Source: Halohasta salina (GTDB lineage: Archaea > Halobacteriota > Halobacteria > Halobacteriales > Haloferacaceae). Taken from it: a stretch of DNA of 64,000 nt. Made by a program: the position numbers and the translations under genes. Numbering within the stretch: the stretch's first letter is position 1; the number at the start of each line of letters is the position of its first letter. The notes beneath the pieces are model-generated. The model ran no database searches. It was not told where the DNA came from and worked only from the letters and a program-made list of their open reading frames with translations. Below, piece by piece: positions 49,456-58,285 of this stretch. The stretch is from the NCBI RefSeq assembly GCF_024178165.1, contig NZ_JAMZIE010000004.1, forward strand, positions 62,001 through 126,000, in the 5' to 3' direction.

Positions 49456-51111
49456 TTACCGGTCGACCTCGCCCATAATCGTATCCAGACTGCCCAGCGT
49501 TGCGATCAGATCCGGCACCTGTCCGCCGACGGTCATCGCGGGGAGCGCCTGCAGATTCGAAAACGACGGGCCGCGGATCTTGAACCGCGCGGGTTTCTCG
49601 GTGCCGTCTGCCCGCATGTATATCCCCAGTTCGCCTTTGGCTGCCTCGACAGCCCAGTATCCCTCCGTGTCATCATCGGGCCGGATCGTCCGTGGGACGT
49701 TCGACTGGATCGTTCGCTCGTCGACGGGCCACTCTTCGAGCAGGTCGACACACTGGTCGATAATTTTGGCTGATTCTTCGACTTCCTGAAGCCGAACCAG
49801 TAGCCGCGAGTAGTTGTCGCCGTCCGGTTCGGTGATCACGTTCCACTCGAGGCGGTCGTAGTAGCCGTAGGGGTCGTCGCGTCGCAGATCGTAGTCGACG
49901 CCCGATCCGCGTGCGACCGGGCCGGTACAGCCGTAGTCTTTGGCCACCTCGGCCGGCAGGACGCCGGTGTCGACGGTTCGCGTCTGGATGATCTCGTTGC
50001 CGGTGAGGAGATTGTGAATGTCGGTGAGGCGTTCGGGGAGTCCATCGAGGTACGAACGGACCTGCTCGAAGAACTCACTGCGTGGCTCCGGCAGGTCCCA
50101 GACCACACCCCCGAGCCGAAAGTAGTTGAACATGAGTCGCTGGCCCGTGAGGTCTTCGAGGATCTTCTGGACCCGCTCGCGCTCGTTGATCGCATACATG
50201 AACGTGGCCGTGAAATCCCCGGAGACGTCCAGCGCGTAGGCCCCGGCTGCCAGCATGTGGGCCAGAATCCGGCTGAATTCGGCCGACATCGTCCGAAGCA
50301 CCTGTGCATACTCGGGGACCTCGATGTCGGCCAGCGACTCGGCGGCGCGGGCATAGGCCCACTCGTTGAGCAAGCCGCCACCGCTCCAGTCCCAGCGGTC
50401 GGGGTACGGCATGATCTGGTAGCGGTAGGTGCAGTTTTGGGCCATCTGCTCTTCGCATCGGTGAATGTAGCCGATATCGGGCTCGACGGCCGCGACTTGT
50501 TCGCCGTCGAGGGTGAGTTTGAGATGCATCACCCCGTGTGTCGCCGGATGGTGCGGCCCGATGTTGATGAACATCGTTCCCTCCCGCCCCTCGCTCGCGA
50601 TCGCGTGGGCCGAGCCGTCCTGCTCCCGAAGCGGGACGATCTGTGGCTGGTCCTGATCGTAGTCCAGGGAGAGTGGATGGCCCTGCCACGTCTCGGGCAG
50701 CAGAATCCGCCGCAAGTCGGGATGGTCGTCGTACTCGATCCCCACGAGATCGAAGGCCTCGCGTTCGTGCCACGCGGCCGTCTGGAACGCCGTCGTACCG
50801 GACGTCGACCGCGGCTCCTCGCTGGATGTCGGCACGACGATACTCGCCTCTTGAGTGGGATCGTCGTAGGAGCGCAGATGGTACATCGTCTCGTAGCGGT
50901 CCGGATACTGCTGGGCAGTCACACAGGAGAGGTGGTCCAACCCCGACTCGGTTTTGAGCGTGCGGAGAACGTCCGGGACGTCTTGGGGCTTGATCCGTCC
51001 TGCCGGCGCGTTACGGTGTGTCTCCCGTCCGATGAGAGACGCTGTCACCGGAGCGAGAATCCCGGAGCGGTCGGATTCCGCTGGCACATCGCTGACGGCT
51101 TCGGTCGACAT
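49456..51111 (-). CDS. nuoCD: NADH dehydrogenase-like complex subunit CD, isolated copy
   Basis: The 551-residue protein fuses NuoC (about residues 1-165, [20 protein letters not shown]) to NuoD (after about 180, [29 protein letters not shown], GTGxxAR-like [38 protein letters not shown]). These form the quinone-site arm of complex I. Haloarchaea normally encode the fused gene within a nuo/nqo operon, but here no other nuo gene flanks it. It could be the sole copy dislocated or a second, diverged copy. The first 25 residues are atypical; start at 51111 is the best Met. Confidence 0.88.
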   Translation of the reverse strand: MSTEAVSDVPAESDRSGILAPVTASLIGRETHRNAPAGRIKPQDVPDVLRTLKTESGLDHLSCVTAQQYPDRYETMYHLRSYDDPTQEASIVVPTSSEEPRSTSGTTAFQTAAWHEREAFDLVGIEYDDHPDLRRILLPETWQGHPLSLDYDQDQPQIVPLREQDGSAHAIASEGREGTMFINIGPHHPATHGVMHLKLTLDGEQVAAVEPDIGYIHRCEEQMAQNCTYRYQIMPYPDRWDWSGGGLLNEWAYARAAESLADIEVPEYAQVLRTMSAEFSRILAHMLAAGAYALDVSGDFTATFMYAINERERVQKILEDLTGQRLMFNYFRLGGVVWDLPEPRSEFFEQVRSYLDGLPERLTDIHNLLTGNEIIQTRTVDTGVLPAEVAKDYGCTGPVARGSGVDYDLRRDDPYGYYDRLEWNVITEPDGDNYSRLLVRLQEVEESAKIIDQCVDLLEEWPVDERTIQSNVPRTIRPDDDTEGYWAVEAAKGELGIYMRADGTEKPARFKIRGPSFSNLQALPAMTVGGQVPDLIATLGSLDTIMGEVDR

Positions 51112-51192
51112 AGCTGTCCCTTCGTCGCTATCTATCCAACAATTCTGCCTCACTACTCCGGTTATTTATTTACCAACGTCCATCAGTTGGCT

Positions 51193-51858
51193 GTGAAATA
51201 CGTTCGGCTCACACTTTGGTTTGCAGCCGATGCGATGCATCCGATGCAACAGTTTATCGACGAATCGGATGCCGTCGACCGGGATGTGTTGGTTCACGGC
51301 AACACGATAGGCGAACTCGATACCTTCCTGTTCTACGTCGTCGGCGACCGTGAGCCGTACGCGGCGGCCCTCGAGGCGACCGACATGGTCACCGACTTCG
51401 AGATTACGGCCATCGACGACCGAAGCTTCTACTGTTTTCTGACGCAGCAGCGCAACGCCGTCGACGAGGCCATGTTCGACTCGTTCAACCGAACTGGCGT
51501 CATCATCGTGCCGCCGATCGAGTTCCTTCCGGACGGGGTGGCAAACCTCACCGTCGTCGGCGACGGCTCCAGCCTGCAGGAAACGCTCGATGAGATCCCC
51601 GAGGCGGTGACGGTGACGATCCAGCAGGTCGGCGACTACGACTGGCGACAGGCTCTCTTCGATCCAGAACTGACAGACCGCCAGCGAGAGGCGGTGACTG
51701 CCGCGGTCGAGGCCGGCTACTACGCGGTTCCACGTGAGAGCGATATCGAGGCGATCGCTGCGACCCTCGATTGTGCAGCGAGTACGGCGGCCGAACACCT
51801 GCGAAAGGCCGAGCAGGCGGTGATGGCCGAGTACTGTGGGCTCCACCGCTACGAGTGA
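51193..51858 (+). CDS. HTH-10 (bacterio-opsin activator-like) transcription regulator
   Basis: The 221-residue protein starts with GTG (KYVRLTLWFAADAMHPMQQF), has an alpha/beta sensor-like N-terminal domain common in haloarchaeal Bat relatives, and ends in a HTH_10 domain: LTDRQREAVTAAVEAGYYAVPRES, IEAIAATLDCAASTAAEHLRKAE. It is divergent from the isolated nuoCD with 81 bases between starts, so it may control that gene. A TATA element (TTATTTATT, about 51162-51170) lies 24-31 bases before the GTG, supporting this start. Confidence 0.85.
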   Translation: MKYVRLTLWFAADAMHPMQQFIDESDAVDRDVLVHGNTIGELDTFLFYVVGDREPYAAALEATDMVTDFEITAIDDRSFYCFLTQQRNAVDEAMFDSFNRTGVIIVPPIEFLPDGVANLTVVGDGSSLQETLDEIPEAVTVTIQQVGDYDWRQALFDPELTDRQREAVTAAVEAGYYAVPRESDIEAIAATLDCAASTAAEHLRKAEQAVMAEYCGLHRYE

Positions 51859-51868
51859 TCCCGGCTTG

Positions 51869-52858
51869 TCAGGAGCCCGGATTGTCGACCGGCGTCCATT
51901 GCGGTATTCGATCGTCGATACCGAGTGTTCCGTCCCGCCAGCGGATGTACACGACGAGCAACAGGCCGCCGACGGCGGCGAATATCACTCTGAGAAGGCC
52001 CTCTTCACCGATCCAGACCGTCGGTCCGCCAGCATCGAGAACGAACAGTTCCGGAGACCGCTGTGAGACTCCCAGACCGAAGATCGCACTCATGCTGAAA
52101 TTGTAGCACGCGTGAAACCCCATCGGCAGGCCGAGATCACCCGTCAGGGTGTAGATACCGCCGAAAATCAGCCCAGCCAGCAGGTAGTAGCCATATCCTC
52201 CAGGGCCGGTGACCTTACCGCTATGCATGAACGCGAAGACGCCAGTACTGATAGCGAGGGCGAGACCAACGGCCACCCAGCGCGGAACATGGCCGTCGGC
52301 ACCTTCGGCGAGGTTCTTCAGCATCGCTCCGCGGAAGACGAACTCCTCCCACGACGCCGCGACCGCCGTGAGGGCAAACGTCACCGCCATCGCTACCAGA
52401 AACGGGAGTTGGTCAGCGCCCCCGGCGACGTCGACCACCGTAATCCAGCCGACGCTGAGCGCGACGAGAAACGTGCCGGCGTTGACCGCCGTCGCGATCA
52501 GCCCACCGACGGCGAACGACCGCAGCCAGTCGCGGTCGACTGCGAGGCCGTAGTTGGCGAGCGGCCGCCTGTCGAGGAGTTTCGAACTGATGAGGATGCT
52601 CCCGGCGAGCACCGCGACGAGGCCGAGCAACTCGATTGGCTCTTTTATCGGGTGGTCGAACCGGGCTCTCGTCGTCGAGATGGCTGCGGCAAGCCCGAGA
52701 AACGACACCACGAGCGGCACCAGCGCACGGAGCGGTGCGCGGAGTCGACCCTCTGTGCGGTTCCAAAGTGGCCATATGAGTCGCTGCCATCCCTGCTGTA
52801 CTGTCGGCGGTACGCGGTCGATCGGTGATTTCAACGACATACCTACAGAGAGGTCCAC
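51869..52858 (-). CDS. CPBP family intramembrane metalloprotease
   Basis: The 329-residue protein has about eight membrane segments and the CPBP (Rce1-like, PF02517) motifs: WEEFVFRGAML with the catalytic EExxxR, the His in TGVFAFMHSGKV and HACYNFSM. It could cleave or modify prenylated or other membrane substrates; bacterial relatives are linked to bacteriocin self-immunity. Two starts are possible, 52858 or 52840; neither alters the domain. It ends ten bases from the HTH-10 gene on the opposite strand. Confidence 0.87.
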   Translation of the reverse strand: MDLSVGMSLKSPIDRVPPTVQQGWQRLIWPLWNRTEGRLRAPLRALVPLVVSFLGLAAAISTTRARFDHPIKEPIELLGLVAVLAGSILISSKLLDRRPLANYGLAVDRDWLRSFAVGGLIATAVNAGTFLVALSVGWITVVDVAGGADQLPFLVAMAVTFALTAVAASWEEFVFRGAMLKNLAEGADGHVPRWVAVGLALAISTGVFAFMHSGKVTGPGGYGYYLLAGLIFGGIYTLTGDLGLPMGFHACYNFSMSAIFGLGVSQRSPELFVLDAGGPTVWIGEEGLLRVIFAAVGGLLLVVYIRWRDGTLGIDDRIPQWTPVDNPGS

Positions 52859-52936
52859 GAGGGGCCTATGGGTGCAGGGACGGCTTCTCGGTCGGAAGCC
52901 GGGGTCTTTTATTTATGTCAGTTCGCTATGGTTGGT

Positions 52937-53275
52937 ATGGACGACGAGGAACTCCTCGCGTTGCTCGAAGACGAGTATGCGCGGGCGATCCTCGCCACAC
53001 TCACCACCGAACCGATGTCCGTCTCCGAACTCTGTAGCAGCTGTGAGATGTCCGATCCCACCGCCTACCGCCGGCTCGACCGATTACAGAACGTCGACCT
53101 CGTCGAGGAACGACAGGCGCTCGATCCGGACGGCCACCACTACAAACGCTACGTCGCGATCGTCGACGAGGTGACTGTTAGCTTCGCGGACGGCAGCTAC
53201 GACGTCACGGTAACCCGCAGTGCTGCACAGCCCTCCGACCGCTTCACCGATCTGTTCGAGGGGTTATCCCAATGA
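52937..53275 (+). CDS. Winged-helix regulator of a DUF7521-like membrane pair
   Basis: The 112-residue protein begins MDDEELLALLEDEYARAILA and has an ArsR-like HTH: PMSVSELCSSCEMSDPTAYRRLDRLQNVDLVEER. It ends in a beta region. Its TGA overlaps the next ATG (ATGA), and the two following genes encode related membrane proteins, a unit widespread in haloarchaea where the regulator probably controls its own operon. A TATA box (TTTATTTAT, about 52909-52917) lies upstream. Confidence 0.85.
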   Translation: MDDEELLALLEDEYARAILATLTTEPMSVSELCSSCEMSDPTAYRRLDRLQNVDLVEERQALDPDGHHYKRYVAIVDEVTVSFADGSYDVTVTRSAAQPSDRFTDLFEGLSQ

Positions 53276-53595
53276 CGCTGCTTCAGTTCAGCACGACAGG
53301 TGGCAACCTGTGGCTTGCGGTGGGGATCTTCGGACTCTCGGCAGTCACTGTGGGGTTATCCGTGCTGATCGCCGTGCTACTCGTACGTGGGTATCGCCGT
53401 GGGCCGGGGCATCGCGGGATGTTGACGCTCGCAGTCGGCCTGATTTTCCTGACGACGGTGCCGGAACTGCTTCGGGTCGGGTTGCCCTCGTTCACCGCCG
53501 TCGGAACGGTCAATCGGTCTATCCTCGTCAGTAGTTTCGAGCTGCTTGGACTGGGGACGATCCTCTGGGCGATCTATGGGAGTGAGAGACGATGA
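53272..53595 (+). CDS. DUF7521-like membrane protein, first copy
   Basis: The 107-residue protein has three hydrophobic helices (LAVGIFGLSAVTVGLSVLIA, MLTLAVGLIFLTTVPELLRVG, ILVSSFELLGLGTILWAIYG) with the conserved GYRRGP between the first two. It is a paralogue of the following protein (shared RGYRR...MLxLAVGxxxLT pattern), pointing to a tandem duplication. It overlaps both neighbours by four bases. Function is unknown; co-regulation with a wHTH protein suggests signalling or envelope stress. Confidence 0.75.
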   Translation: MTLLQFSTTGGNLWLAVGIFGLSAVTVGLSVLIAVLLVRGYRRGPGHRGMLTLAVGLIFLTTVPELLRVGLPSFTAVGTVNRSILVSSFELLGLGTILWAIYGSERR

Positions 53596-53876
53596 TTGGC
53601 GATCTCGTGACGCCGTCGGCCATTGCAGTGGCTTCCGGGGCTCTGACAGGGATCGTCGGGCTCTTCGTGGCAACGCTGGCCTATCGAGGCTATCGTCGGA
53701 ACGATTCGCCGATGATGCGGTGGCTCGCTGTCGGAATCGGTCTGCTGACTGCCGGTGCCTTCCTCACAGCGATCGTTGTCGACCAGGCCGGTGGCAGTGA
53801 TACGGCCGTCTTACTTGCTCGGGGACTCGTTACCGTTGCTGGCCTCTCTGCGATTCTGTATGCACTCCTCTCGTAG
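53592..53876 (+). CDS. DUF7521-like membrane protein, second copy
   Basis: The 94-residue protein MIGDLVTPSAIAVASGALTG has three membrane helices with the motif LAYRGYRRNDSPMMRWLAVGIGLLTAGAF aligned to the preceding protein. It is the last gene of the wHTH plus two-membrane-protein operon. No charged catalytic residues lie within the membrane segments. It probably forms a homo- or hetero-oligomer with its paralogue. Confidence 0.75.
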   Translation: MIGDLVTPSAIAVASGALTGIVGLFVATLAYRGYRRNDSPMMRWLAVGIGLLTAGAFLTAIVVDQAGGSDTAVLLARGLVTVAGLSAILYALLS

Positions 53877-54152
53877 CTTTGCCACACACAAGTCGGAGCT
53901 TCCGCCTGCAATTACGTGAAAAACGGAGACTGGTTATTGAACCGCTTCTCTGGAGGCTCGTTTGTGGAGGCTGACGGCGATCCCACCCGGAAACGCGACT
54001 GTGATATCTGTCCCACTCGCTTCAGATCTTCGTCGGTACGGGTATCTGTACTACTGGGGGATCGGTGCCGGCACTTCCGAGACACACGAGACTCCAGCTA
54101 GTAAACTGAAACGGGAACGGGCTGAGAGACCGTCCGCAGCGTCGCTGCTCGA

Positions 54153-54503
54153 TCAGCCGTCAGTCGACTCGATCGCACAGTCAAGCCCGCCGGTATCGAG
54201 ACGGATCGACAGGCTGTCGAACCGGAGATAGTAGGTGGTTCGGTGGTGACCATCGGCGTCGTACCGAAGGTCAGTCGAGAGGAGGCCGGCCTCCTGAAGC
54301 CGACTGAGCCGTCGGTACACCGTCGTACGTGAGCTCTCACACTGGGCGACGATCTCGCGGGCGGTCTTCGGTTCGTCGACGATGACGGCACTGATTTCGC
54401 GGGCGTGGTCGTCGTCGAGAAGATCGATGAGTACCTCCATCGAGACGCTCCGCTGCGATGTGTCAGTCGACTTCGCGGCCGGCGAAGCACATTGTTGTAT
54501 CAT
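54153..54503 (-). CDS. Winged-helix regulator coupled to a sensor-domain protein
   Basis: The 116-residue protein has SMEVLIDLLDDDHAREISAV, then AREIVAQCESSRTTVYRRLSRLQEAGLL, a wHTH of the same type as the regulator at 52937, and a wing YDADGHHRTTYYLRF. The ATG at 54503 overlaps the upstream TGA of the membrane-sensor gene by four bases. The Met at about residue 22 is an alternative start. The similarity of the two wHTH modules within 1.5 kb suggests that both regulons derive from one ancestor. Confidence 0.82.
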   Translation of the reverse strand: MIQQCASPAAKSTDTSQRSVSMEVLIDLLDDDHAREISAVIVDEPKTAREIVAQCESSRTTVYRRLSRLQEAGLLSTDLRYDADGHHRTTYYLRFDSLSIRLDTGGLDCAIESTDG

Positions 54504-55186
54504 CGGGGTCGCTCCTCCAGTGAGTGGCCGGCCGCAAGTAATGACTCGGTGAGGAGCCCGCCGAACTCCGCGATGGCGTTCAACAGATGCAGCGAGGCCA
54601 GCCCCAGCAGGACTCCAGCAACCGACAGACCGACTGCTTCGGGGAGTGTGTCGACGGTGTAGGTGGCCACCTGATAGGGGAACTCTGGGTTGTCGTACAG
54701 CGCCGGCGCAGCGATCAGCGTGGCAACTACTGTCGTGAGTGTCACGAGAACGATGAACGCAACCAAGCCGAAGACGGATTTCACTGCAACGAGCCCGAGA
54801 CTCGTCCACGTCGACGGATCAGTTACAAACCGTTTGCACGCGGTGTAAATGCCGATATCCTCGGCATCGAGGTCCATCCGGAGCCCAGTGAGTGCAACAG
54901 GCGTTGCTGACTCGCGGTCGAGACAGCGACGGGCCAAATACGATTCGAACCACGCTGCCCACGTTACCGTCACCAACGTCACCAACAGGATCGGCAGCCC
55001 GATTACCGTCACCGAGAGTCCAACGCCCACAGAGAGGCCGGTCGACGTCACGAGGAAGTACGCCACGGCGAGTGGGCACGCGATCACGAGGTACAACAGC
55101 CGTCTGTAGGTATCGCCGTCGAACGGGACGGCGAGGAACTGTACGAGCGCGTCGGGAAACTGCGTCCGCGAATCTGTCATCGTCAC
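54500..55186 (-). CDS. Membrane protein with a putative sensor domain
   Basis: The 228-residue protein has four membrane helices in two pairs: LLYLVIACPLAVAYFLVTS, VGVGLSVTVIGLPILLVTLV, LVAVKSVFGLVAFIVLVTLT and VGLSVAGVLLGLASLHLL. The sequence YRRLLYLVIACPLAVAYFL...GLPILLVTLVTVTW resembles the putative Sensor domain found before histidine kinases and regulators in haloarchaea and actinobacteria. Here no kinase is fused; it is coupled with a wHTH protein, and may pass a membrane signal to it. Start Met is 55186 or 55180. Confidence 0.78.
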   Translation of the reverse strand: MTMTDSRTQFPDALVQFLAVPFDGDTYRRLLYLVIACPLAVAYFLVTSTGLSVGVGLSVTVIGLPILLVTLVTVTWAAWFESYLARRCLDRESATPVALTGLRMDLDAEDIGIYTACKRFVTDPSTWTSLGLVAVKSVFGLVAFIVLVTLTTVVATLIAAPALYDNPEFPYQVATYTVDTLPEAVGLSVAGVLLGLASLHLLNAIAEFGGLLTESLLAAGHSLEERPR

Positions 55187-55472
55187 ATCCCGACAGAGAC
55201 TGGGAAAGACGGTATAACTGGGTTCCGGGCTTTCGACCCCGTAGTTGGGCGAAGTGTTTATATACTAGAAATAGCCGTCAAACCGACCGGGAGCGTGAAC
55301 GGAGGAGACGCCGTGAACTGCCCCGGTTCGAGCATCCACAGCCGCCTCGTTCGTCGCGTTTCGATCCGTGAAACGACCCGTGATTCCGTCGGGACTGCCG
55401 CTGAGGCGTCGGCGGTCTCGGCAGTCACAAAACGGGATACCTCACGGTTCGATCCGTATCTGAACACCGCCC
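55187..55472. other. Spacer with a strong TATA element, no assigned gene
   Basis: GTTTATATACTAG at 55256-55268 reads as a TATA element in both directions and probably drives the sensor-domain gene on the minus strand. In the plus direction GGAGGAG lies before a GTG at 55313, opening a frame (NCPGSSIHSRLVRRVSIRET) that runs into the 3' end of the convergent gene. Coding or a small RNA is possible; evidence is weak. Confidence 0.35.
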
Positions 55473-56072
55473 TCAGAAGGAGACATCGGTCTCGATATCC
55501 TCGGTGGCCTCCCGGAGCCCGTCCTCGCGGGCGTCGCGGGCGAGTTGACCCGTGAGATCCGAGTCGGTCAACAGTTCGGCGAACTCGTCGCGGAACCGGT
55601 TGTTGGCCCGCGTCGACCGGAGATCGGCCGCCACGACCTCGCTGTAGTGGCGGGCGGTTTCCTCGGAGATCCCGAGCTGCTCGGCCCGCTCGGCGAGCGG
55701 GACGTCGTCGACGACCAGTCGGCGGAGGCCGTCGAGGTCGAACGGGGCCTCGCGGTCGTCATCGTCGACGAGATGGAGGTCCAGCCGCGCGGTGCGGACG
55801 GCCTCGGGGTCGGCGGCGAGTTCGGCGGCGATCTCCCGATCGGTACAGTCGCTGTAGTACCACTGGACGATCCGACACAGCGTCTCGGTGTCGAAGGTGG
55901 TCTCGAAGTCGTAGCGGTCCCGCATTCGGTCGACGAGTTCCACCAGCCGATCGGTGACGTCGGTATCGGTGTCGGTCAGCGAGCCCGGCGACTCGGCTTG
56001 GCTCTCGGTGACGGTGTCCGAGCCGGTCGCGTCGATGAAGATGTCCCGGAGTTCGGCGGTCTTGTCGTCCAT
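55473..56072 (-). CDS. Haloarchaeal HTH-repeat protein (Cmi4-like)
   Basis: The 199-residue acidic protein MDDKTAELRDIFIDATGSDT has two HTH-like blocks: LCRIVQWYYSDCTDREIAAELAAD followed by AVRTARLDLHL, and LAERAEQLGISEETARHYSEVV. It ends in a helical tail. The start and these blocks resemble the haloarchaeal proteins annotated as conditioned medium-induced protein 4, expressed at high cell density, but I recall that name only loosely. It may be a DNA-binding regulator; it diverges from bioY. Confidence 0.62.
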   Translation of the reverse strand: MDDKTAELRDIFIDATGSDTVTESQAESPGSLTDTDTDVTDRLVELVDRMRDRYDFETTFDTETLCRIVQWYYSDCTDREIAAELAADPEAVRTARLDLHLVDDDDREAPFDLDGLRRLVVDDVPLAERAEQLGISEETARHYSEVVAADLRSTRANNRFRDEFAELLTDSDLTGQLARDAREDGLREATEDIETDVSF

Positions 56073-56179
56073 GGATGGAACCATCACAGCGTGCGGATAT
56101 AAAAGCCTGTCTGCGGTCTCACCGGGTTGGAAGCCGCCGCTCGGCGGCCGAGGCAACATCAACAGCGACGAAGGAAACG

Positions 56180-56211
56180 TCGTAAACCGATTCTTTGAAG
56201 TTAGTTTACGA
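56180..56211 (+). promoter_or_regulatory. BirA-type biotin operator
   Basis: TCGTAAAC and GTTTACGA form 8-base perfect arms separated by 16 bases, 13 bases before the bioY ATG. The classical biotin repressor operator is TTGTAAACC-N14..16-GGTTTACAA, and this match (GTAAACC-N14-AGTTTAC) keeps the core and spacing. Biotinyl-AMP-bound BirA dimers would cover the promoter when biotin is sufficient. Confidence 0.75.
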
Positions 56212-56223
56212 TCGTCGTCGGGT

Positions 56224-56814
56224 ATGGCAACTTCGACGGAATCAGTCGATCTGGTCGACGGAACGACCGTGCGCAATCTCGCCCGTGCGGCGCTGTTCGC
56301 GGCGCTCGTGGCGGGGTTTTCCTACGTCTCGTTTCCCAACCCGCTCGCGCCAAGCATCCCCGTGACGCTGCAAGTCCTCGGCGTCTACCTTGCGGGAATC
56401 ATGCTCGGACCGCTGTGGGGGACGGCCTCGATCGGCCTCTATCTGGCGGCCGGCGCGGTCGGGATCCCCGTTTTCGCCGGTGGCTCGGCGGGGCTCGGCG
56501 TCCTGCTCGGCAGTCCGACCCTCGGCTATCTGTGGTCCTACCCGGTCGGCGCGGGTGTCGTCGGCCTCGTCGTCCACCGTGGCACCGATCTCCAAGATTA
56601 CACCACCGTCGGCGTCCCGCTGCTGGTCGGTGCGATGGTCGCCGGCACGGTCGTCATCTACGCGATGGGGACGGTCGGCTTCGCGGTGATCCAGAACGTC
56701 GGCCTCGTCGAGGCCTTCTCGCTTTCGGCGGTCGCGTTCGTCCCCTTCGAGGCCGTCAAGATCGCCGCCGTCGTCGGCATCCTCCGGCGCGACGCGATCG
56801 CCGCAGTCGAATGA
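56224..56814 (+). CDS. bioY: Biotin transporter substrate-binding subunit BioY
   Basis: The 196-residue membrane protein is the S component of the biotin ECF transporter. After a short polar start come AALFAALVAGFSYVSFP, IPVTLQVLGVYLAGIMLGPLWG, SIGLYLAAGAVGIPVFAGG and further helices, matching BioY. The segment IPVTLQ is the common BioY signature. Its TGA overlaps the next ATG, and a BirA box lies in front, making the substrate call firm. Confidence 0.95.
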   Translation: MATSTESVDLVDGTTVRNLARAALFAALVAGFSYVSFPNPLAPSIPVTLQVLGVYLAGIMLGPLWGTASIGLYLAAGAVGIPVFAGGSAGLGVLLGSPTLGYLWSYPVGAGVVGLVVHRGTDLQDYTTVGVPLLVGAMVAGTVVIYAMGTVGFAVIQNVGLVEAFSLSAVAFVPFEAVKIAAVVGILRRDAIAAVE

Positions 56815-57554
56815 TCCGCACACACGAGGTCGTCTGCCAGTACGACGAGACGATCGCCGTCGACGGCGTCTCCCTCAACATCGAGAACGGCGAGTACGTC
56901 GCCATCGTCGGCCCGAACGGGTCGGGAAAGACGACACTCGTTCGGACGTTCAACGGGCTCGTAACCCCCGACAACGGCAGGATACTGGTCGACGGAACCC
57001 CGGTCGAGGACGATCTCGTCGCTGCCCGGCAGGCCGTCGGGATGGTGTTTCAGGAGCCGCGGGACGCCTTCGTCGCCGCGACCATCGGCGCGGACGTGGC
57101 ATTCGGCCCGCACAACCTCGGGCTGTCGCACGCCGAGGTCGACCGCCGGGTCGAGGCGGCCCTCGAAGCAGTCGCGCTCGCGGGGCGGGACAACGAGCGG
57201 ATCGACCGGCTGTCGGGCGGCGAACGCGAGCGGGTCGCCATCGCGGGCGCGCTGGCGATGGAACCCGCCCATCTCGTGCTCGACGAGCCGCTGACCGGCC
57301 TCGACGAACCCGCCCGACGGTCGGTGCTTTCGAGACTTGCATCGCTCCACGCCGCGGGGACCAGCGTGATCGTCGTTACCCACGACCTTCGGGGCGTGAT
57401 CGATGCCGCCGATCGCGTGATCGGGATGGTCGACGGCCGGATCGCGGTCGATACCGACGCCGCGACCGCCCGCGAGGAACTTGCGGCCCTCGACGTCTAC
57501 GTGCCGCCCGAGACCGCGCGTCCGGGGCAGACCGCGTCGACGCCCGACTCCTAA
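56811..57554 (+). CDS. bioM: ECF transporter ATPase (BioM/EcfA)
   Basis: The 247-residue ABC ATPase has Walker A VGPNGSGKTTLV, Q-loop FQEPRDAFV, signature RLSGGERERVAIAGAL, Walker B LVLDEPLTGLDEP and switch His in VVTHDLRG. It energises BioY. The start ATG overlaps the bioY stop, and its stop overlaps the next start by one base, so all three components are translated as a unit. Only one ATPase is present; it would act as a homodimer. Confidence 0.93.
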   Translation: MIRTHEVVCQYDETIAVDGVSLNIENGEYVAIVGPNGSGKTTLVRTFNGLVTPDNGRILVDGTPVEDDLVAARQAVGMVFQEPRDAFVAATIGADVAFGPHNLGLSHAEVDRRVEAALEAVALAGRDNERIDRLSGGERERVAIAGALAMEPAHLVLDEPLTGLDEPARRSVLSRLASLHAAGTSVIVVTHDLRGVIDAADRVIGMVDGRIAVDTDAATAREELAALDVYVPPETARPGQTASTPDS

Positions 57555-58285
57555 TGCTCCGATACCAGCCGGGCGATTCGTTGGCCCACCGACTCGACCC
57601 GCGAACCAAACTCTGCTTTCAGCTCGCGTTCGCAGCAGTCGCCTTCGCCTACACCTCCCCGCGGGGCCTGCTCGCCGTCGGCACGCTGGGACTGCTCGCG
57701 CTGGCGGCTGCCGACACGAATCCGCTCCGAGTAGTCTGGTCCTACCGGTTCGTTATGCCGTTCCTACTGGCCGCGCCGGCGGTCGCTATGCTCACACTCG
57801 GCCCGCCGTGGCTCGTCCCTGCGGCGGCCGTCGACCCCGCGCTGGCGAGCGTTCGGAACCTGCTGGTGATCGCGGTGGGTGGCGGCTACATTCGGACCAC
57901 GTCGGTCACCGACTCGCGGGCGGCGATCCAGCGGACGGTGCCCGGTCGACCGGGGCAGTTCCTCGGGCTCGGAATCGAACTCGTCGCCCGGTTTCTGCCC
58001 GTCCTGCGGCGGGATCTGCTGGCGATGCGGGACGCCGAGGCCGCCCGACTGGGGACGGATCGGCCACTCGGCGAACGGATGTCGACGCTGGCGGCCGTCG
58101 GGCTGAACCGGGCGTTCCGGCGTGCCGACCGGCTGTCGGCCGCGATGCAGGCGCGCTGTCTCTCGTGGAACCCGACGCTGCCGCCATTGGGATTCGGGTG
58201 GGTCGACTACCCGATTGTGGGGCTATCACTGCTGCTGTTCGGGGCAGCGGCGGCACAGGTCGTCGGGCTCGCGCCGTCGTTTTAA
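57554..58285 (+). CDS. bioN: ECF transporter transmembrane subunit (BioN/EcfT)
   Basis: The 243-residue protein has a CbiQ-type fold: DSLAHRLDPRTKLCFQLAFA at the N-terminus, several membrane helices and the coupling helices with EcfT-type AxR motifs, seen as RDAEAARLGTD and SAAMQARCLSW. It joins BioY and the ATPase. The ATG shares its A with the preceding TAA. Its stop overlaps the convergent small membrane protein by four bases. Confidence 0.92.
   Translation: MLRYQPGDSLAHRLDPRTKLCFQLAFAAVAFAYTSPRGLLAVGTLGLLALAAADTNPLRVVWSYRFVMPFLLAAPAVAMLTLGPPWLVPAAAVDPALASVRNLLVIAVGGGYIRTTSVTDSRAAIQRTVPGRPGQFLGLGIELVARFLPVLRRDLLAMRDAEAARLGTDRPLGERMSTLAAVGLNRAFRRADRLSAAMQARCLSWNPTLPPLGFGWVDYPIVGLSLLLFGAAAAQVVGLAPSF

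Noticed and set aside
50014-51192. Upstream extension of the HTH-10 regulator over 390 codons
   Set aside because: It is antisense to nuoCD; a TATA element supports the GTG at 51193.
53916-54101. 61-codon frame between the two wHTH modules
   Set aside because: Composition rich in Arg, Ser and Cys without family likeness; no promoter or ribosome site.
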